A stretch of DNA of 64,000 nt, taken from NCBI RefSeq assembly GCF_039523235.1, contig NZ_BAAAEX010000008.1; one strand, given 5' to 3'. This stretch comes from Castellaniella ginsengisoli (GTDB lineage Bacteria > Pseudomonadota > Gammaproteobacteria > Burkholderiales > Burkholderiaceae_B). Every line of letters begins with the position of its first letter. The first letter of the stretch is position 1. The notes below the pieces were generated by a model, which worked only from the letters and a program-made list of their open reading frames with translations, was not told the origin of the DNA and searched no databases. Made by a program: the position numbers and the translations under genes. Of this stretch, positions 28,800-38,144 are shown in pieces.

Positions 28800-29800
28800 G
28801 CGCCACCCGATCCGCCGCCAAAGCCCGCCCCCTGTCCCTCCAACTGGAGGCGGACAATACCCACCTGGCCAACCTGTGCGGTCCGCTGGATGAAAACCTG
28901 CGCCAGATCGCCCAGGCCTACGCAGTCGAGATCAGCCGGCGCGGCAACCGCTTCACGATCCGGGGCCACCAGGCGCGGCCCGCCGCCCAGGCGTTGCGCT
29001 GGTTCCACGAACGCGCCGCCCGGGCGCCGTTGACCCTGGATGCCCTGCAGCTCGGCCTGGTGGAACTGGGCGCCCGCGACGGCGAGGCCGCGAGCGCGCC
29101 CGAGCTGCCCGAGCTGCCGCCCGTGGACGACGCCAGCCTGAGCCTGCGGACCCGCAAATCCGACCTGCGGCCGCGCACCCCGCGCCAGCGCGACTACCTG
29201 AATGCCATCCTGAAGCACGACGTGACCTTCGGGGTGGGGCCGGCCGGCACCGGCAAGACCTGGCTGGCCGTGGCGTGCGCCATCGACGCCCTGGAGCGCG
29301 AATCGGTGTCCCGGCTGGTGCTGACGCGCCCCGCCGTGGAGGCCGGCGAACGCCTGGGCTTCCTGCCGGGCGACCTGGTCCAGAAGGTCGACCCCTACCT
29401 GCGGCCGCTCTACGACGCCCTGTACGATCTGCTGGGCTTCGAGCGCACGCAGCGCCTGTTCGAGAAGCAGACCATCGAGATCGCCCCGCTGGCCTACATG
29501 CGCGGCCGCACGCTGAACCACGCCTTCATCATCCTCGACGAGGCCCAGAACACCACGCCGGAACAGATGAAAATGTTCCTGACCCGGATCGGTTTCGGCA
29601 GCAAGGCCGTCATCAACGGCGATCCGTCCCAGGTGGATCTGCCCAAGGGCCACCAGAGCGGCCTGCTGCACGCCCTGGATGTGCTCGACGACGTACCGGG
29701 CATCGCCCAGACCCGCTTCACCAGCCGCGACGTGGTGCGCCACCCGCTGGTGGGGCGGATCGTCGAAGCCTATGAGCGGGCGGGCGACCATGTATCCTGA
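28796..29800 (+). CDS. ybeZ: PhoH-like ATPase (YbeZ)
   Basis: P-loop ATPase of the PhoH/YbeZ family, thought to work with YbeY in rRNA processing. 334 residues: an N-terminal KH-like region with RRGNRFTIRGHQ, then Walker A GPAGTGKT, the LTRPAVEAGERLGFLPGDL block and Walker B FIILDEAQNTT. Translationally coupled to miaB; its end overlaps ybeY by 11 bases. Confidence 0.95.
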   Translation: MSATRSAAKARPLSLQLEADNTHLANLCGPLDENLRQIAQAYAVEISRRGNRFTIRGHQARPAAQALRWFHERAARAPLTLDALQLGLVELGARDGEAASAPELPELPPVDDASLSLRTRKSDLRPRTPRQRDYLNAILKHDVTFGVGPAGTGKTWLAVACAIDALERESVSRLVLTRPAVEAGERLGFLPGDLVQKVDPYLRPLYDALYDLLGFERTQRLFEKQTIEIAPLAYMRGRTLNHAFIILDEAQNTTPEQMKMFLTRIGFGSKAVINGDPSQVDLPKGHQSGLLHALDVLDDVPGIAQTRFTSRDVVRHPLVGRIVEAYERAGDHVS

Positions 29801-30266
29801 TTTCACCCTCTCGGTCCAGTATGCGGTCGAGGCTGCCGCGCTGCCGCGCTGGCGCCTGCGGCGCTGGGTGGGGCGGGCGCTGGCCTTCGCCCTGGCGCCG
29901 CCCGAGCCCCGCGCCGGCAGTCCGGTGGCCCTGACCCTGCGCATCGTCGATGCCGAGGAGGGCCGCGCGCTGAACGCCGCCTGGCGCGGGCGCGACGCCG
30001 CCACCAACGTGCTGACCTTCGAATACGGCGCCGACCCGAGCGGCCTGATCCTGGGCGACATCGTGCTCTGCCTGCCGGTGCTGGAGCGGGAAGCCTCCGA
30101 GCAGGAAAAGCCTTTGCTGCACCATGCCGCTCACCTGGTCACCCACGGCGTGCTGCACGCCCTGGGCCACGATCACATCGAGGCCGACGAGGCCGAACGC
30201 ATGGAGGCCCTGGAGATCCGCATTCTGGCCGCCCAAGGCATTGCGGACCCATACCGGGACGCCTGA
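29790..30266 (+). CDS. ybeY: Endoribonuclease YbeY
   Basis: Metal-dependent single-strand endoribonuclease for 16S rRNA 3' maturation and ribosome quality control. 158 residues with the zinc-binding motif HLVTHGVLHALGHDH and the preceding TNVLTFEY. I chose the ATG at 29790 because it begins MYPDFTLSVQYA as in other YbeY proteins; a longer frame upstream is out-of-frame phoH sequence. The gene overlaps the end of phoH. Confidence 0.95.
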   Translation: MYPDFTLSVQYAVEAAALPRWRLRRWVGRALAFALAPPEPRAGSPVALTLRIVDAEEGRALNAAWRGRDAATNVLTFEYGADPSGLILGDIVLCLPVLEREASEQEKPLLHHAAHLVTHGVLHALGHDHIEADEAERMEALEIRILAAQGIADPYRDA

Positions 30267-30382
30267 GCCCCTCCTGCCCCCCCGGCCCCGCCAGGCACGA
30301 AGCCGTCCCCGAGGGCCGCGCCATGCCCGGACGCATCGATTTATCGGTTATGCTACAGGATCCGTCACTCGTCCCCAGGACA

Positions 30383-31264
30383 ATGCCAGACCCCCACGCC
30401 TCCGATCCGGAGCCTCGACCTCCCCGGCCCGCACGTTCCCTTATTTCCCGCTTCAAGGCGCTGCTGCGCCCTGCCCCGCCCGCAGACCGCGACGACATCC
30501 GCGCGGTCCTCGAAGCCGCCCATGACCACTCCGTCCTCGATGGGGAATCGTATGCCATGATTTCCGGCGCCCTGGCGGTGGCGGACAAGACCGTGGCCGA
30601 CATCATGGTGTCGCGCGCGCGCATGGACCTGCTGGATATTTCCCGGCCGCTGACCGAGCTGATGCCGATCATCACCGATACGGGCCACTCGCGCTTTCCC
30701 GTCTACGAAGGCGACCGCGACAACATCATCGGCGTGCTGCTGGCCAAGGATCTGCTGCTGGCCCTGGCGGATCATGCACTCGACATCCGCGCGCTGGTAC
30801 GCCCGCCCGTCTTCACCCCCGAATCCAAGCGCCTGAACGAACTGCTGCACGAGTTCCGGGTGAGCCGCAACCACCTGGCCATCGTCATCGACGAGCACGG
30901 CGGCATCTGCGGTCTGGTGACCATGGAAGACGTGCTGGAGCAGATCGTCGGCGACATCGAAGACGAATTCGACGAAGAAGACGAAAAGACCATCTTCCGC
31001 ACCGGAGAAAACAGTTGGCGCGCCATGGGCACGGCGGAAATCGAGGATTTCAACGAAACCTTCGACGTCCAGTTGCCCGACGAGGACGCCGATACGCTCA
31101 ATGGCTGGCTGGCGGCCGAACTGGGGCACATCCCCCGGCGCGGCGAACGCATCGAACGCCACGGGCTGGCCTTCACCGTGGTGGGGGCCGACGGCAAGCG
31201 TGCGCGCTGGCTGCACATCCAACGGCTGGATCCGCCGCCGCCCACTTCGGAACATGCCGCCTGA
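30383..31264 (+). CDS. corC: CorC/HlyC-family CBS-domain protein
   Basis: Soluble protein of 293 residues with a CBS-domain pair (about 70-190, containing VSRARMDLLDISRPLTELMPII and HLAIVIDEHGGICGLVTMEDVLEQIVGDI) and a C-terminal CorC_HlyC domain with DEDADTLNGWLAAELGHIPRRGE. The family (YbeX) is linked to Mg/Co efflux and, in the ybeZYX operon, to ribosome metabolism. The start at 30383 has AGGACA just upstream; two earlier ATGs lie in the spacer and add untypical sequence. Overlaps lnt by 11 bases. Confidence 0.93.
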   Translation: MPDPHASDPEPRPPRPARSLISRFKALLRPAPPADRDDIRAVLEAAHDHSVLDGESYAMISGALAVADKTVADIMVSRARMDLLDISRPLTELMPIITDTGHSRFPVYEGDRDNIIGVLLAKDLLLALADHALDIRALVRPPVFTPESKRLNELLHEFRVSRNHLAIVIDEHGGICGLVTMEDVLEQIVGDIEDEFDEEDEKTIFRTGENSWRAMGTAEIEDFNETFDVQLPDEDADTLNGWLAAELGHIPRRGERIERHGLAFTVVGADGKRARWLHIQRLDPPPPTSEHAA

Positions 31265-32903
31265 ACAAACCCCGGCCGCGCGGCCACGGACGCCTGCGGC
31301 GCATCACGCCTGGCGCAGGCGCCTGACGGCGCTGTTGGCCGGCGGCCTGCAGGCCTTGTGCTTTGCCCCCGGCCCCCTGCCGGCCTGGAGCCTGCCTTTC
31401 GTGCAGATCGCCACGCTGGCCGTCCTTGCCGCCCTGACTTTCCAGGCCGCCGGCCCGCGCCGGGCGGCAGCCCTGGGCTGGCTGTTCGGCCTGGCCCAGT
31501 TCGGCATCGGCGTCTACTGGCTGACCATCAGCATGCACACGTACGGCGGCCTGTCTTTGCCGCTGGCCATTGCCGCCTTGCTGCTGTTCGCAGCCGCGAT
31601 GGCCGCCTACACGGCGGGCGCCTGCGCCCTGGCCGCGTGGCTGTGCGCCGGCCACGGCCACCCGCAGCGGCGCGCCCCGCGCCAGATTCTCAATGCGGTC
31701 GCCTGGGCTTCGGCCTGGACACTGGCCGAATGGTTGCGCGGCACCTTGTTCACGGGCTTCACCTGGTTGAACGCCGGTTATGCCCATGCCGAGGGGATGT
31801 TCGCCGCCTGGGCGCCGTTCACCGGCGTCTACGGCCTGGCCTGGCTGGCGGCCTTTGCTGCCGCAGCCGCCGCCCTGATGATCCGCGCCAAGGACACCGC
31901 CTATGATCGCAGCGCCGCCGCGGTGGTGGGCCTGGCCTTGTCGACCGGCTTGCTGGGCATCGCCGCAAGCCACATCCCGTGGGCTCGCCCGCTGGGCGAA
32001 CCCTTGATGGTGCGGCTGGTTCAGCCGGCCACCCCCCAGGCCGACAAATTCAGGCCCGAGCTGTTCCTGCCCTCGCAGGCGCGCATCCAGCACCTGGCCG
32101 CGCTGCCCCCCAAAAGCGAGGCCGACCGCCCGGCCGTGGTCATCCTGCCGGAAACCGTGCTGCCGGTCTTCCAGAACCAAGTCCCCGAAATCGTGTGGCG
32201 GCAGTGGCAGGAGGCCGTCGAGTCGATGCAGGCGACCTTCGTGCTGGGGGCGCCGCTGCACATCGACACGCCGGCCGGCGATCGCTACACCAACGGCGCC
32301 ATCGCCCTGCGGCCGCATGCCGAGGCGCCGTCGCCGGCCGGGATGGCCTGGCATTACGACAAGCGCCACCTGGTGCCTTTCGGCGAATTCGTCCCGCCCG
32401 GCTTCCGCTGGTTCGTGCGCGCGCTGCAGATTCCCCTGGGCGACTTCGACCGCGGCGCCGCCCGCCAGCCGCCGCTGGCGATCGACGGTCAGCTTCTGGC
32501 CGTCGACATCTGCTACGAAGATACGTTCGGCGAGGAAATCGCCGCCACGGTCGCCCCGGACGGGCTCGACGCGCCCGGGGCCAGCATCCTGGCGAACATC
32601 AGCAACCTGGCCTGGTTCGGCAACAGTTGGGCGCTGCGCCAACACCTGTGGATCGCGCGCATGCGCGCCCTGGAAACCGCGCGGCCCGTCGTGCGCGCCA
32701 CCAATACCGGCGCCACCGCCGTCATCGACGCCCGAGGCCGTGTCCTGGGGGCGCTGGAGCCGGGCCGGCCCGGCATCCTGGATGCCGAAGTCCAGGGCAC
32801 CCAGGGGCTGACGCCCTATGTGCGCTGGGGCAATGCGCCGATCCTGATCTGGACGCTGCTGGGGTTGCTGCTGGCCGTCCGGACGCGCCGCTACCCGGCC
32901 TGA
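31254..32903 (+). CDS. lnt: Apolipoprotein N-acyltransferase
   Basis: Adds the third acyl chain to lipoproteins on the periplasmic face of the inner membrane. 549 residues with an N-terminal block of about seven membrane helices (24-240), then a nitrilase-like domain with the complete catalytic triad: Glu300 in VVILPETVLP, Lys370 in DKRHLVPFGEFVPP and Cys420 in VDICYEDTFG. The start at 31254 lies inside the end of corC. Last gene of the miaB operon. Its 3' end overlaps the convergent GGDEF gene by 13 bases. Confidence 0.96.
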   Translation: MPPEQTPAARPRTPAAHHAWRRRLTALLAGGLQALCFAPGPLPAWSLPFVQIATLAVLAALTFQAAGPRRAAALGWLFGLAQFGIGVYWLTISMHTYGGLSLPLAIAALLLFAAAMAAYTAGACALAAWLCAGHGHPQRRAPRQILNAVAWASAWTLAEWLRGTLFTGFTWLNAGYAHAEGMFAAWAPFTGVYGLAWLAAFAAAAAALMIRAKDTAYDRSAAAVVGLALSTGLLGIAASHIPWARPLGEPLMVRLVQPATPQADKFRPELFLPSQARIQHLAALPPKSEADRPAVVILPETVLPVFQNQVPEIVWRQWQEAVESMQATFVLGAPLHIDTPAGDRYTNGAIALRPHAEAPSPAGMAWHYDKRHLVPFGEFVPPGFRWFVRALQIPLGDFDRGAARQPPLAIDGQLLAVDICYEDTFGEEIAATVAPDGLDAPGASILANISNLAWFGNSWALRQHLWIARMRALETARPVVRATNTGATAVIDARGRVLGALEPGRPGILDAEVQGTQGLTPYVRWGNAPILIWTLLGLLLAVRTRRYPA

Positions 32904-35776
32904 TCCCGCAGCCGCTGCTCGAAAGCCCCCTGATCCAGCGGTTCGTCGAACCAATAACCCTGGCCCTCATCGCAGCCCGCGTCGCGCAACACTTCATACT
33001 GGCCCTGGCGCGTGATGCCCTCGGCGGTCACTCGCAGGCCGAGCCGATGCGCCAGCGTGATGATGGCCCCGCTGACCATGACGGCATGTTCGCTATCCAG
33101 CAGCCGTTCGGTCGTTTCCCGTTCGAGCTTGATGGCCTCGAACGGCAGTTCGCGCACCGCCAGCAATGCAGGCATGCCGATCGATACGGCGCCGACGCTG
33201 AAGCACAAGCCGGCATCATGCAGGCGCTGCAGGCGGTCGCGCACCTGGGCATCGCCATTCATGAGCATGCGTTCGCTGAGCTCCAGCACCAGGCAGTCCG
33301 GCGACAGGCCCAAGGTATCGAACAACTCGAATGCAACGTCCAGGCCGGCATCCTCCAGGCCGAGCTGGCCAGGCGAGACATTGATCGTCAGGCGCAGATC
33401 CGGCGCCAGGTCCCGGCGCCAGCCGGCCAGCAGACGGATCGACTCGCGAAACACCCAGTCGCCCAGCGGCCGGATCAGCAAGCGCTCTTCTGCGAAAGGG
33501 ATGAAATCCGCCGGCGCGATCACGCCGAATTCCGGATGCCGCCAGCGCAGCAGAACCTCGGCCTGGACGATGCGCCCCGTGCTCAGGGAATGGATCGGCT
33601 GGAACAGCAGGAAGAACTGCGCGTCATCGATGGCCTGCGGCAGGGCGCACATCAGATCGCGCTGCATGCGCGCGCGCTCGCGCATGCTCCGGTCGAAGTA
33701 GTGGTAGCAATTCCGGCCCGAATCCTTGGCGACGTACATCGCCATGTCCACATGGCGCATCAAAACCTCGGCATCCTCGGCATCCTGGGGATACAGGGCC
33801 ACCCCCAGGCTGGCCGAGATCCGCACGGGATCGCCGCCCAGGCGGTAAGGCTCCGTGATCCGGTCGAGAATGGCGCGGCACAGCGCGTCGATCCGGGCCT
33901 TGTCGGCGGTGTCGTCCAGCAGAACGACGAATTCGTCCCCCCCAAGACGGGCCACGAAGCTGGCGCCTGACGGCACGCATGCCTGCAGCCGCCGGGCGAC
34001 TTCGACCAACAGCCGGTCACCCATGGCATGCCCCATGGAATCGTTGATTTCCTTGAACAGGTCCAGATCCAGGAACAGCAGTGCCAGGGACTGGCCGGTC
34101 TGATCGGCCGAGTCGACGGCGCTGCGCAGGCGCTCATTGAAATACTGGCGGTTCGGCAGGCCGGTCAGGGGATCGTGATGCGCCTGTTTCCAGATCTGGG
34201 CCTCGGTCTGTTTTTTCTGGGTCACGTCGCTGAGCATCGCCACCCGGCAATTCACGGAGCCGTCGTGGTTCCAGGCCGTATCCATGACCGCGCGCTCGGC
34301 ATAATCCTCGCCCGATTTGCGCTGGCTCCAGTACTCGCCCTCCCAGCGCCCCAGGGTATTGATGGCATGCCACATCTCGTCATAGAAATCCCGGTTGTGG
34401 CGGCCGGGGCGCAGCAAAGGCAGCAGTTCCCCGGCAATCTCGTCGGGCCAGAAACCCGTCATCCGCGAAAAGGCGGGATTGACGTCGATGACCACCCCCG
34501 CCGCATCGGTGATGGCGATGGCCTCGCTGCTGTTTTCGTAGGCGATGGCGGCCAGTTGGGCCGAAGACTCCGCCTGCTTGCGCTCGGTGATGTCCTGGAC
34601 GATGCCGATAATGGAAATCTGCTCGCCCACGCGCACGGTCGAGCTGAACACCTCGATGTCGATCTCGGAGCCGTCCTTGCGGCGGCCATGACGCTCGAAG
34701 CGCAGCGTGCCGTCCCGGCGGCTCTGGCTGGCCTTGATCGACTCGGCCATCAGGAAGCGCTCGCGCGGCACCACAATGCTCAGCAGCGTCATGGTGTCGA
34801 TCATTTCCCGCGGCTCGTAGCCGAAGATTTCGGCCATCTTGTGGCTGACGAAAGTAAAGCGCTCGTTCTCGACCAGGAAGATCCCCACGATGGAGTTCGA
34901 CGCCAGCCCCTGGAAGATCGTGTCCGCCCGCAACAGCCCGACCTGATCCTGGCGCATCTTGGCCAGCAAATCGTGCACCTGCCGGATGCCGTCGTTGAAA
35001 TCCCGGGCCACCTGGCCCAGTTCGCCCGGTCCCCGATAGCCGATCCGGGTGTCGTAGCGCCCCTGGACCAGATCGCGGCAGGCAATCCGCAGTTCGCGCA
35101 AGGGGCGGACCAGATGGCGGCGCAGCAGCAGATACAAGGCCAGCAGCAGGATCAGGTCGAGCACCGCCAATCCGCCACTGGCCAGCAGCGCGCGGTCCTT
35201 GCCCTGGCGCAGCAGCGGCATCAGGACGTCGGCGCAGGCATCGAGCGCGCCCAACAGGGTTTCGGCATTGTCGGCCACCCATTGGCGCTGGACGAGCTGC
35301 GGCAGTTCGTGCTCTCCCTCGGCCATGCGATCGTCGCGCGCATACGTGCCCAACAGCATGGTTTGAAGCCTGCCGCGCAGCGTGGCCCAGTCACGCCGGA
35401 TCCGCGGCAGGAAGTCGCGCGTGGCCTGCTGCGTGAAGGCGGGGATTTCGCGGCCATTGATGACGCCGCCCTGATCCAGCGCCTGCAAGGCGCGGTCCAT
35501 GAACTCCATTTCCTGGCTCAACTGCCCGGCCTGCACCAGGGCGCCGTCCGACAGCCGCATCGCGCGAATCGCCAACTGCTGGCTGGCGGTCCGCATGCGA
35601 TCCAGCGTGACCGCCTGATCGAGCGCGCTTTCGTAGCGTGACAACAGGGAATGCACGGCCACGGCGTTGCTCAGCACGAACACCAGCATGAACACGAAAA
35701 AAACGGCTGATGCCATCCCGGGCCCGAAACTGCTCCGGACCGATGGCCAGACCGCGCGCGATATGTGAGGGCTCAT
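32891..35776 (-). CDS. Membrane PAS-GGDEF-EAL signalling protein, EAL domain degenerate
   Basis: A 961-residue cyclic-di-GMP protein. Two membrane helices (about 18-45 and 199-219) flank a periplasmic helical sensor; HAMP follows (220-275), then two PAS domains (about 283-400 and 405-525), a GGDEF domain (530-695) and an EAL domain (705-961). GGDEF is intact at 612-616, so diguanylate cyclase activity is likely; the usual RxxD inhibitory site before it reads PSGA. In the EAL domain EVL stands for EAL (740-742), and the paired metal-binding aspartates of DDFGTG are Gly862 and Ala863, so phosphodiesterase activity is probably lost. The start was chosen for its AGGGAAGG site. Confidence 0.92.
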   Translation of the reverse strand: MSPHISRAVWPSVRSSFGPGMASAVFFVFMLVFVLSNAVAVHSLLSRYESALDQAVTLDRMRTASQQLAIRAMRLSDGALVQAGQLSQEMEFMDRALQALDQGGVINGREIPAFTQQATRDFLPRIRRDWATLRGRLQTMLLGTYARDDRMAEGEHELPQLVQRQWVADNAETLLGALDACADVLMPLLRQGKDRALLASGGLAVLDLILLLALYLLLRRHLVRPLRELRIACRDLVQGRYDTRIGYRGPGELGQVARDFNDGIRQVHDLLAKMRQDQVGLLRADTIFQGLASNSIVGIFLVENERFTFVSHKMAEIFGYEPREMIDTMTLLSIVVPRERFLMAESIKASQSRRDGTLRFERHGRRKDGSEIDIEVFSSTVRVGEQISIIGIVQDITERKQAESSAQLAAIAYENSSEAIAITDAAGVVIDVNPAFSRMTGFWPDEIAGELLPLLRPGRHNRDFYDEMWHAINTLGRWEGEYWSQRKSGEDYAERAVMDTAWNHDGSVNCRVAMLSDVTQKKQTEAQIWKQAHHDPLTGLPNRQYFNERLRSAVDSADQTGQSLALLFLDLDLFKEINDSMGHAMGDRLLVEVARRLQACVPSGASFVARLGGDEFVVLLDDTADKARIDALCRAILDRITEPYRLGGDPVRISASLGVALYPQDAEDAEVLMRHVDMAMYVAKDSGRNCYHYFDRSMRERARMQRDLMCALPQAIDDAQFFLLFQPIHSLSTGRIVQAEVLLRWRHPEFGVIAPADFIPFAEERLLIRPLGDWVFRESIRLLAGWRRDLAPDLRLTINVSPGQLGLEDAGLDVAFELFDTLGLSPDCLVLELSERMLMNGDAQVRDRLQRLHDAGLCFSVGAVSIGMPALLAVRELPFEAIKLERETTERLLDSEHAVMVSGAIITLAHRLGLRVTAEGITRQGQYEVLRDAGCDEGQGYWFDEPLDQGAFEQRLRDQAG

Positions 35777-36056
35777 GCCTTCCCTGTGAGATGAACGACG
35801 GCGATGGCGGGCCGATGCGCGGCCAGGGACGCCATCCTCTGGCATGTTACTGGATGCGCGAAAAAGAACAATGCGCTAACAACCGCACTCCACAGGCGGA
35901 TATCGGGGTTTTGAGGCCGCGCGGCAGGCCCCGGGCCTGAAAAGGAAAACCCCTGCCGACGCCTGCGGAAGCATTGAAACGGAATCGGGCCCGAACGCAT
36001 CCAAGGGATCAAACGTGACGGATTTCGTCATGCATGCACCCCCTTGGAGAACTGAA

Positions 36057-36395
36057 ATGATCAACTCCGCGTTGATAATCTTTGCCCTTGCCGCCCTCGG
36101 CGGCGTGGTCCTCGCAGCCCACGTGCTACGCAACCGGTTCGCCCCGTGGCTGTTGTCCATTTTGCACGCATCGCTCGGTGCGATCGGCCTGGTTCTGCTG
36201 CTGATTCTGTTGGTGCAAGGATCCGCCCCGCAACAGATCCTGATCGGCTTCGTGCTGCTGGTGATCGCCGCCCTGGGAGGCTTTTTCCTGGCTTCTTTCC
36301 ATATGCGGCAAAAACTGCCGCCCAAGGCTGTGGTTGTCGTCCATGCCGTTGTCGCGGTGCTCGGCTTTCTGACCTTGCTCAGCCTGATCCTGTAA
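36057..36395 (+). CDS. Small four-helix membrane protein, unknown function
   Basis: 112 residues, almost entirely hydrophobic, with four predicted membrane helices (about 4-22, 30-52, 58-78 and 90-110) separated by short basic loops such as RNRFAP and HMRQKLPPK. GGAG stands before the ATG at 36057; an ATG 14 codons upstream is less likely. The stop codon overlaps the next start (TAATG), so the two membrane proteins are made together. I do not recognise the family. Confidence 0.75.
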   Translation: MINSALIIFALAALGGVVLAAHVLRNRFAPWLLSILHASLGAIGLVLLLILLVQGSAPQQILIGFVLLVIAALGGFFLASFHMRQKLPPKAVVVVHAVVAVLGFLTLLSLIL

Positions 36396-36841
36396 TGTCC
36401 CGCCATCCCGTCCATCCCGCCCTGGTGCATTTCCCGATCGCCTGCTGGACGCTGGCCGTCGGCGCCGACTACGCCGGCCTGTGGCTTGGCCGGGCCGCCT
36501 GGCAGTGGTCGGCAGGCCTGCTCACCGTGGGTTGCACGATCGCCGTGATCGCGATGATCGCCGGCCTGGTGGAGTTCGCCCGCATCCCGGAGGGGCAAGC
36601 CATGCGGGATGCCTATCTGCACATGGGGGCCATGCTGATCGCATTCTCATTGTTCACCGCCCGCCTGCTGCTGCGGCTGGATCACCTGCAGCCCTTGGCC
36701 CCGGATCCGGTCTCGCTCTTGCTCGACGCGGGCGGATTCGCTTTTCTTGCGGCCGGGGGCTGGCTGGGCGCCAAGCTGGTGTATCACCACGGCGCGGGAC
36801 GCGCCCGCGTGAACGCGGATTATCCGACCCAGAGGGACTGA
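36395..36841 (+). CDS. DUF2231-family membrane protein
   Basis: 148 residues with four membrane helices and the family opening HPVHPALVHFPIACWTLAV, which supports DUF2231. The histidines in the first helix (HPVHPALVHF) are conserved in the family and could bind haem or metal; this is inference. Translationally coupled to the preceding four-helix protein through TAATG. Function unknown. Confidence 0.8.
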   Translation: MSRHPVHPALVHFPIACWTLAVGADYAGLWLGRAAWQWSAGLLTVGCTIAVIAMIAGLVEFARIPEGQAMRDAYLHMGAMLIAFSLFTARLLLRLDHLQPLAPDPVSLLLDAGGFAFLAAGGWLGAKLVYHHGAGRARVNADYPTQRD

Positions 36842-36917
36842 TCCTGTTGATGCGCGGCCGCCAGCGGCTCGCTGCAACAATCGCCCCAACGAGACCATCC
36901 CATCGTTCACCGCGCGC

Positions 36918-37268
36918 TCAGAGCCCGAAAATCGTTGCGTAACGCTCGGGCTTGAAACCGACTTCGATGCCATTCGGCATCTTCAGCACCGGGCGTTTGA
37001 TCATCGTCGGCTCCGCGACCATCAGATCGATCGCGCTGGTTTCATCCAGACCGCTGCGTACCGCTTCGGGCAGGGCGCGGAACGTCTTGCTCGCCTTGTT
37101 CAGCACCTTGTCGAGCCCTGCTTCGGCAACCCACGCCGCCACTTCGGCGCGGGTGATGCCCGCGACACGATAATCGTGGAATGTGAAATCGATGCCCTGA
37201 ACACCCAGCCACGCGAAGGCCTTCTTCATCGTGTCGCAGTTCTTGATGCCGTAAATGGTAACCGTCAT
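36918..37268 (-). CDS. ArsC/Spx-family (YffB-like) thioredoxin-fold protein
   Basis: 116 residues of the arsenate-reductase-related family. The N-terminal TIYGIKNCDTMKKAFAWL carries Cys11 in a CxxM context, and the C-terminal MIKRPVLKMPNG contains the KRP motif of the ArsC fold. The single active-site cysteine and the size fit YffB, a glutathione-linked thiol reductase of unclear role, better than true arsenate reductases. No ars genes are nearby. Confidence 0.85.
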   Translation of the reverse strand: MTVTIYGIKNCDTMKKAFAWLGVQGIDFTFHDYRVAGITRAEVAAWVAEAGLDKVLNKASKTFRALPEAVRSGLDETSAIDLMVAEPTMIKRPVLKMPNGIEVGFKPERYATIFGL

Positions 37269-37354
37269 ATTGGATTGCTCATTTTTTGGAGTGGGTCTCG
37301 CTTGGCAAAGGGCAGGAAGGCGCGAAGATCGTCAAGTGAGCTTCCGGCTGACGC

Positions 37355-37696
37355 TTACCCCCAGAAGCAACCGTAGGGATCCGCATCGATCTCCTCCAGC
37401 ACTTTGTCCAAGGTCCGCGCCGCGGCCAGGGGCTCATAGCCGTGCCACCGGAGGTCGGCTCGCATCCAGAAGATTTTCCAGATCCTTTGTGTTTTGACCC
37501 ATGTCGCCTTTGCGACGGGTTCAATCATTCGCGAGCCATCGTATAGCCGGCGATCCTCATGCACGATGACGGATTGGCTTTCAACGGAATAACCAATATC
37601 CAATTCATCCCGGATCTCTGGTCGAGGGCGGCGACGTGCAATATAGGCATCCATCGTGCGATGCACCCTTGCAAGTTCCAGTTCGCTCAATGCCAT
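37355..37696 (-). CDS. DUF3024-family protein
   Basis: 113-residue soluble protein that matches DUF3024 from end to end: RRRPRPEIRDELDIGYSVESQSV, PVAKATWVKTQRIWKIFWMRADLRWHGYEP and the C-terminal DADPYGCFWG. Members are widespread and uncharacterised. The WKIFWMRADLKWH block suggests a compact beta/alpha fold of unknown role. It stands alone before the tRNA cluster. Confidence 0.8.
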   Translation of the reverse strand: MALSELELARVHRTMDAYIARRRPRPEIRDELDIGYSVESQSVIVHEDRRLYDGSRMIEPVAKATWVKTQRIWKIFWMRADLRWHGYEPLAAARTLDKVLEEIDADPYGCFWG

Positions 37697-37770
37697 AGCG
37701 CTCCTGATAAGGTGACGAGATCCTAGCAGCCAGCCAGAGAGGCGGGGCGGCCTGCCAGCCGGAAAAATGC

Positions 37771-37806
37771 AAAAAGCCCAATAGCTGTTAAACTATTGGG
37801 CTTTTT
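37771..37806 (-). terminator. Intrinsic terminator of the tRNA operon
   Basis: AGCCCAATAG and CTATTGGGCT, extended by flanking A/T pairs (arms 37771-37784 and 37793-37806), form a 14-bp stem with an 8-base loop. It lies just past tRNA-Asp. The A/T runs on both sides would make it bidirectional and shield the DUF3024 gene. Confidence 0.9.
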
Positions 37807-37814
37807 TAATCTTT

Positions 37815-37891
37815 TGGCGGAGCGGACGGGGCTCGAACCCGCGACCCCCGGCGTGACAGGCCGGTATTCTAACCAACTGAACTACCGCTCC
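37815..37891 (-). tRNA. tRNA-Asp (GTC)
   Basis: Complete cloverleaf on the minus strand: acceptor stem GGAGCGG/CCGCTCC with discriminator G and encoded CCA, a D-arm GTTCAGTTGGTTAGAAT, anticodon loop CTGTCAC with GTC, and GGTTCGAGCC in the T arm. Last of three tRNA genes transcribed together. Confidence 0.97.
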
Positions 37892-37911
37892 GCAGCGGTG
37901 CCAGAAAATCC

Positions 37912-37987
37912 TGGCGTCCCCTAGGGGATTCGAACCCCTGTACCCACCGTGAAAGGGTGGTGTCCTAGGCCTCTAGACGAAGGGGAC
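37912..37987 (-). tRNA. tRNA-Glu (TTC)
   Basis: Complete cloverleaf: acceptor GTCCCCT/AGGGGAC, discriminator G and encoded CCA, anticodon loop CTTTCAC with TTC, and the T arm GGGGTTCGAATCCCC. Nearly identical in pattern to E. coli tRNA-Glu. Middle gene of the cluster. Confidence 0.97.
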
Positions 37988-38009
37988 AGGACATTCGACA
38001 ACGAAAGTT

Positions 38010-38085
<76 letters not shown>

Positions 38086-38115
38086 AAACAAGGGCTTCGT
38101 TAACGAAGAAACGAG

Positions 38116-38144
38116 ATTATGCACGAATTTTTTTTCGTGTGCAA
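38116..38144 (-). promoter_or_regulatory. Sigma-70 promoter of the tRNA-Ala-Glu-Asp operon
   Basis: Read on the minus strand, TTGCAC (38144-38139) and CATAAT (38121-38116) are exactly 17 bases apart, with an A-tract in the spacer. Transcription would start near 38109, about 24 bases before tRNA-Ala. A perfect 14-bp palindrome, CTTCGTTAACGAAG, fills the leader (38094-38107). Confidence 0.8.
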
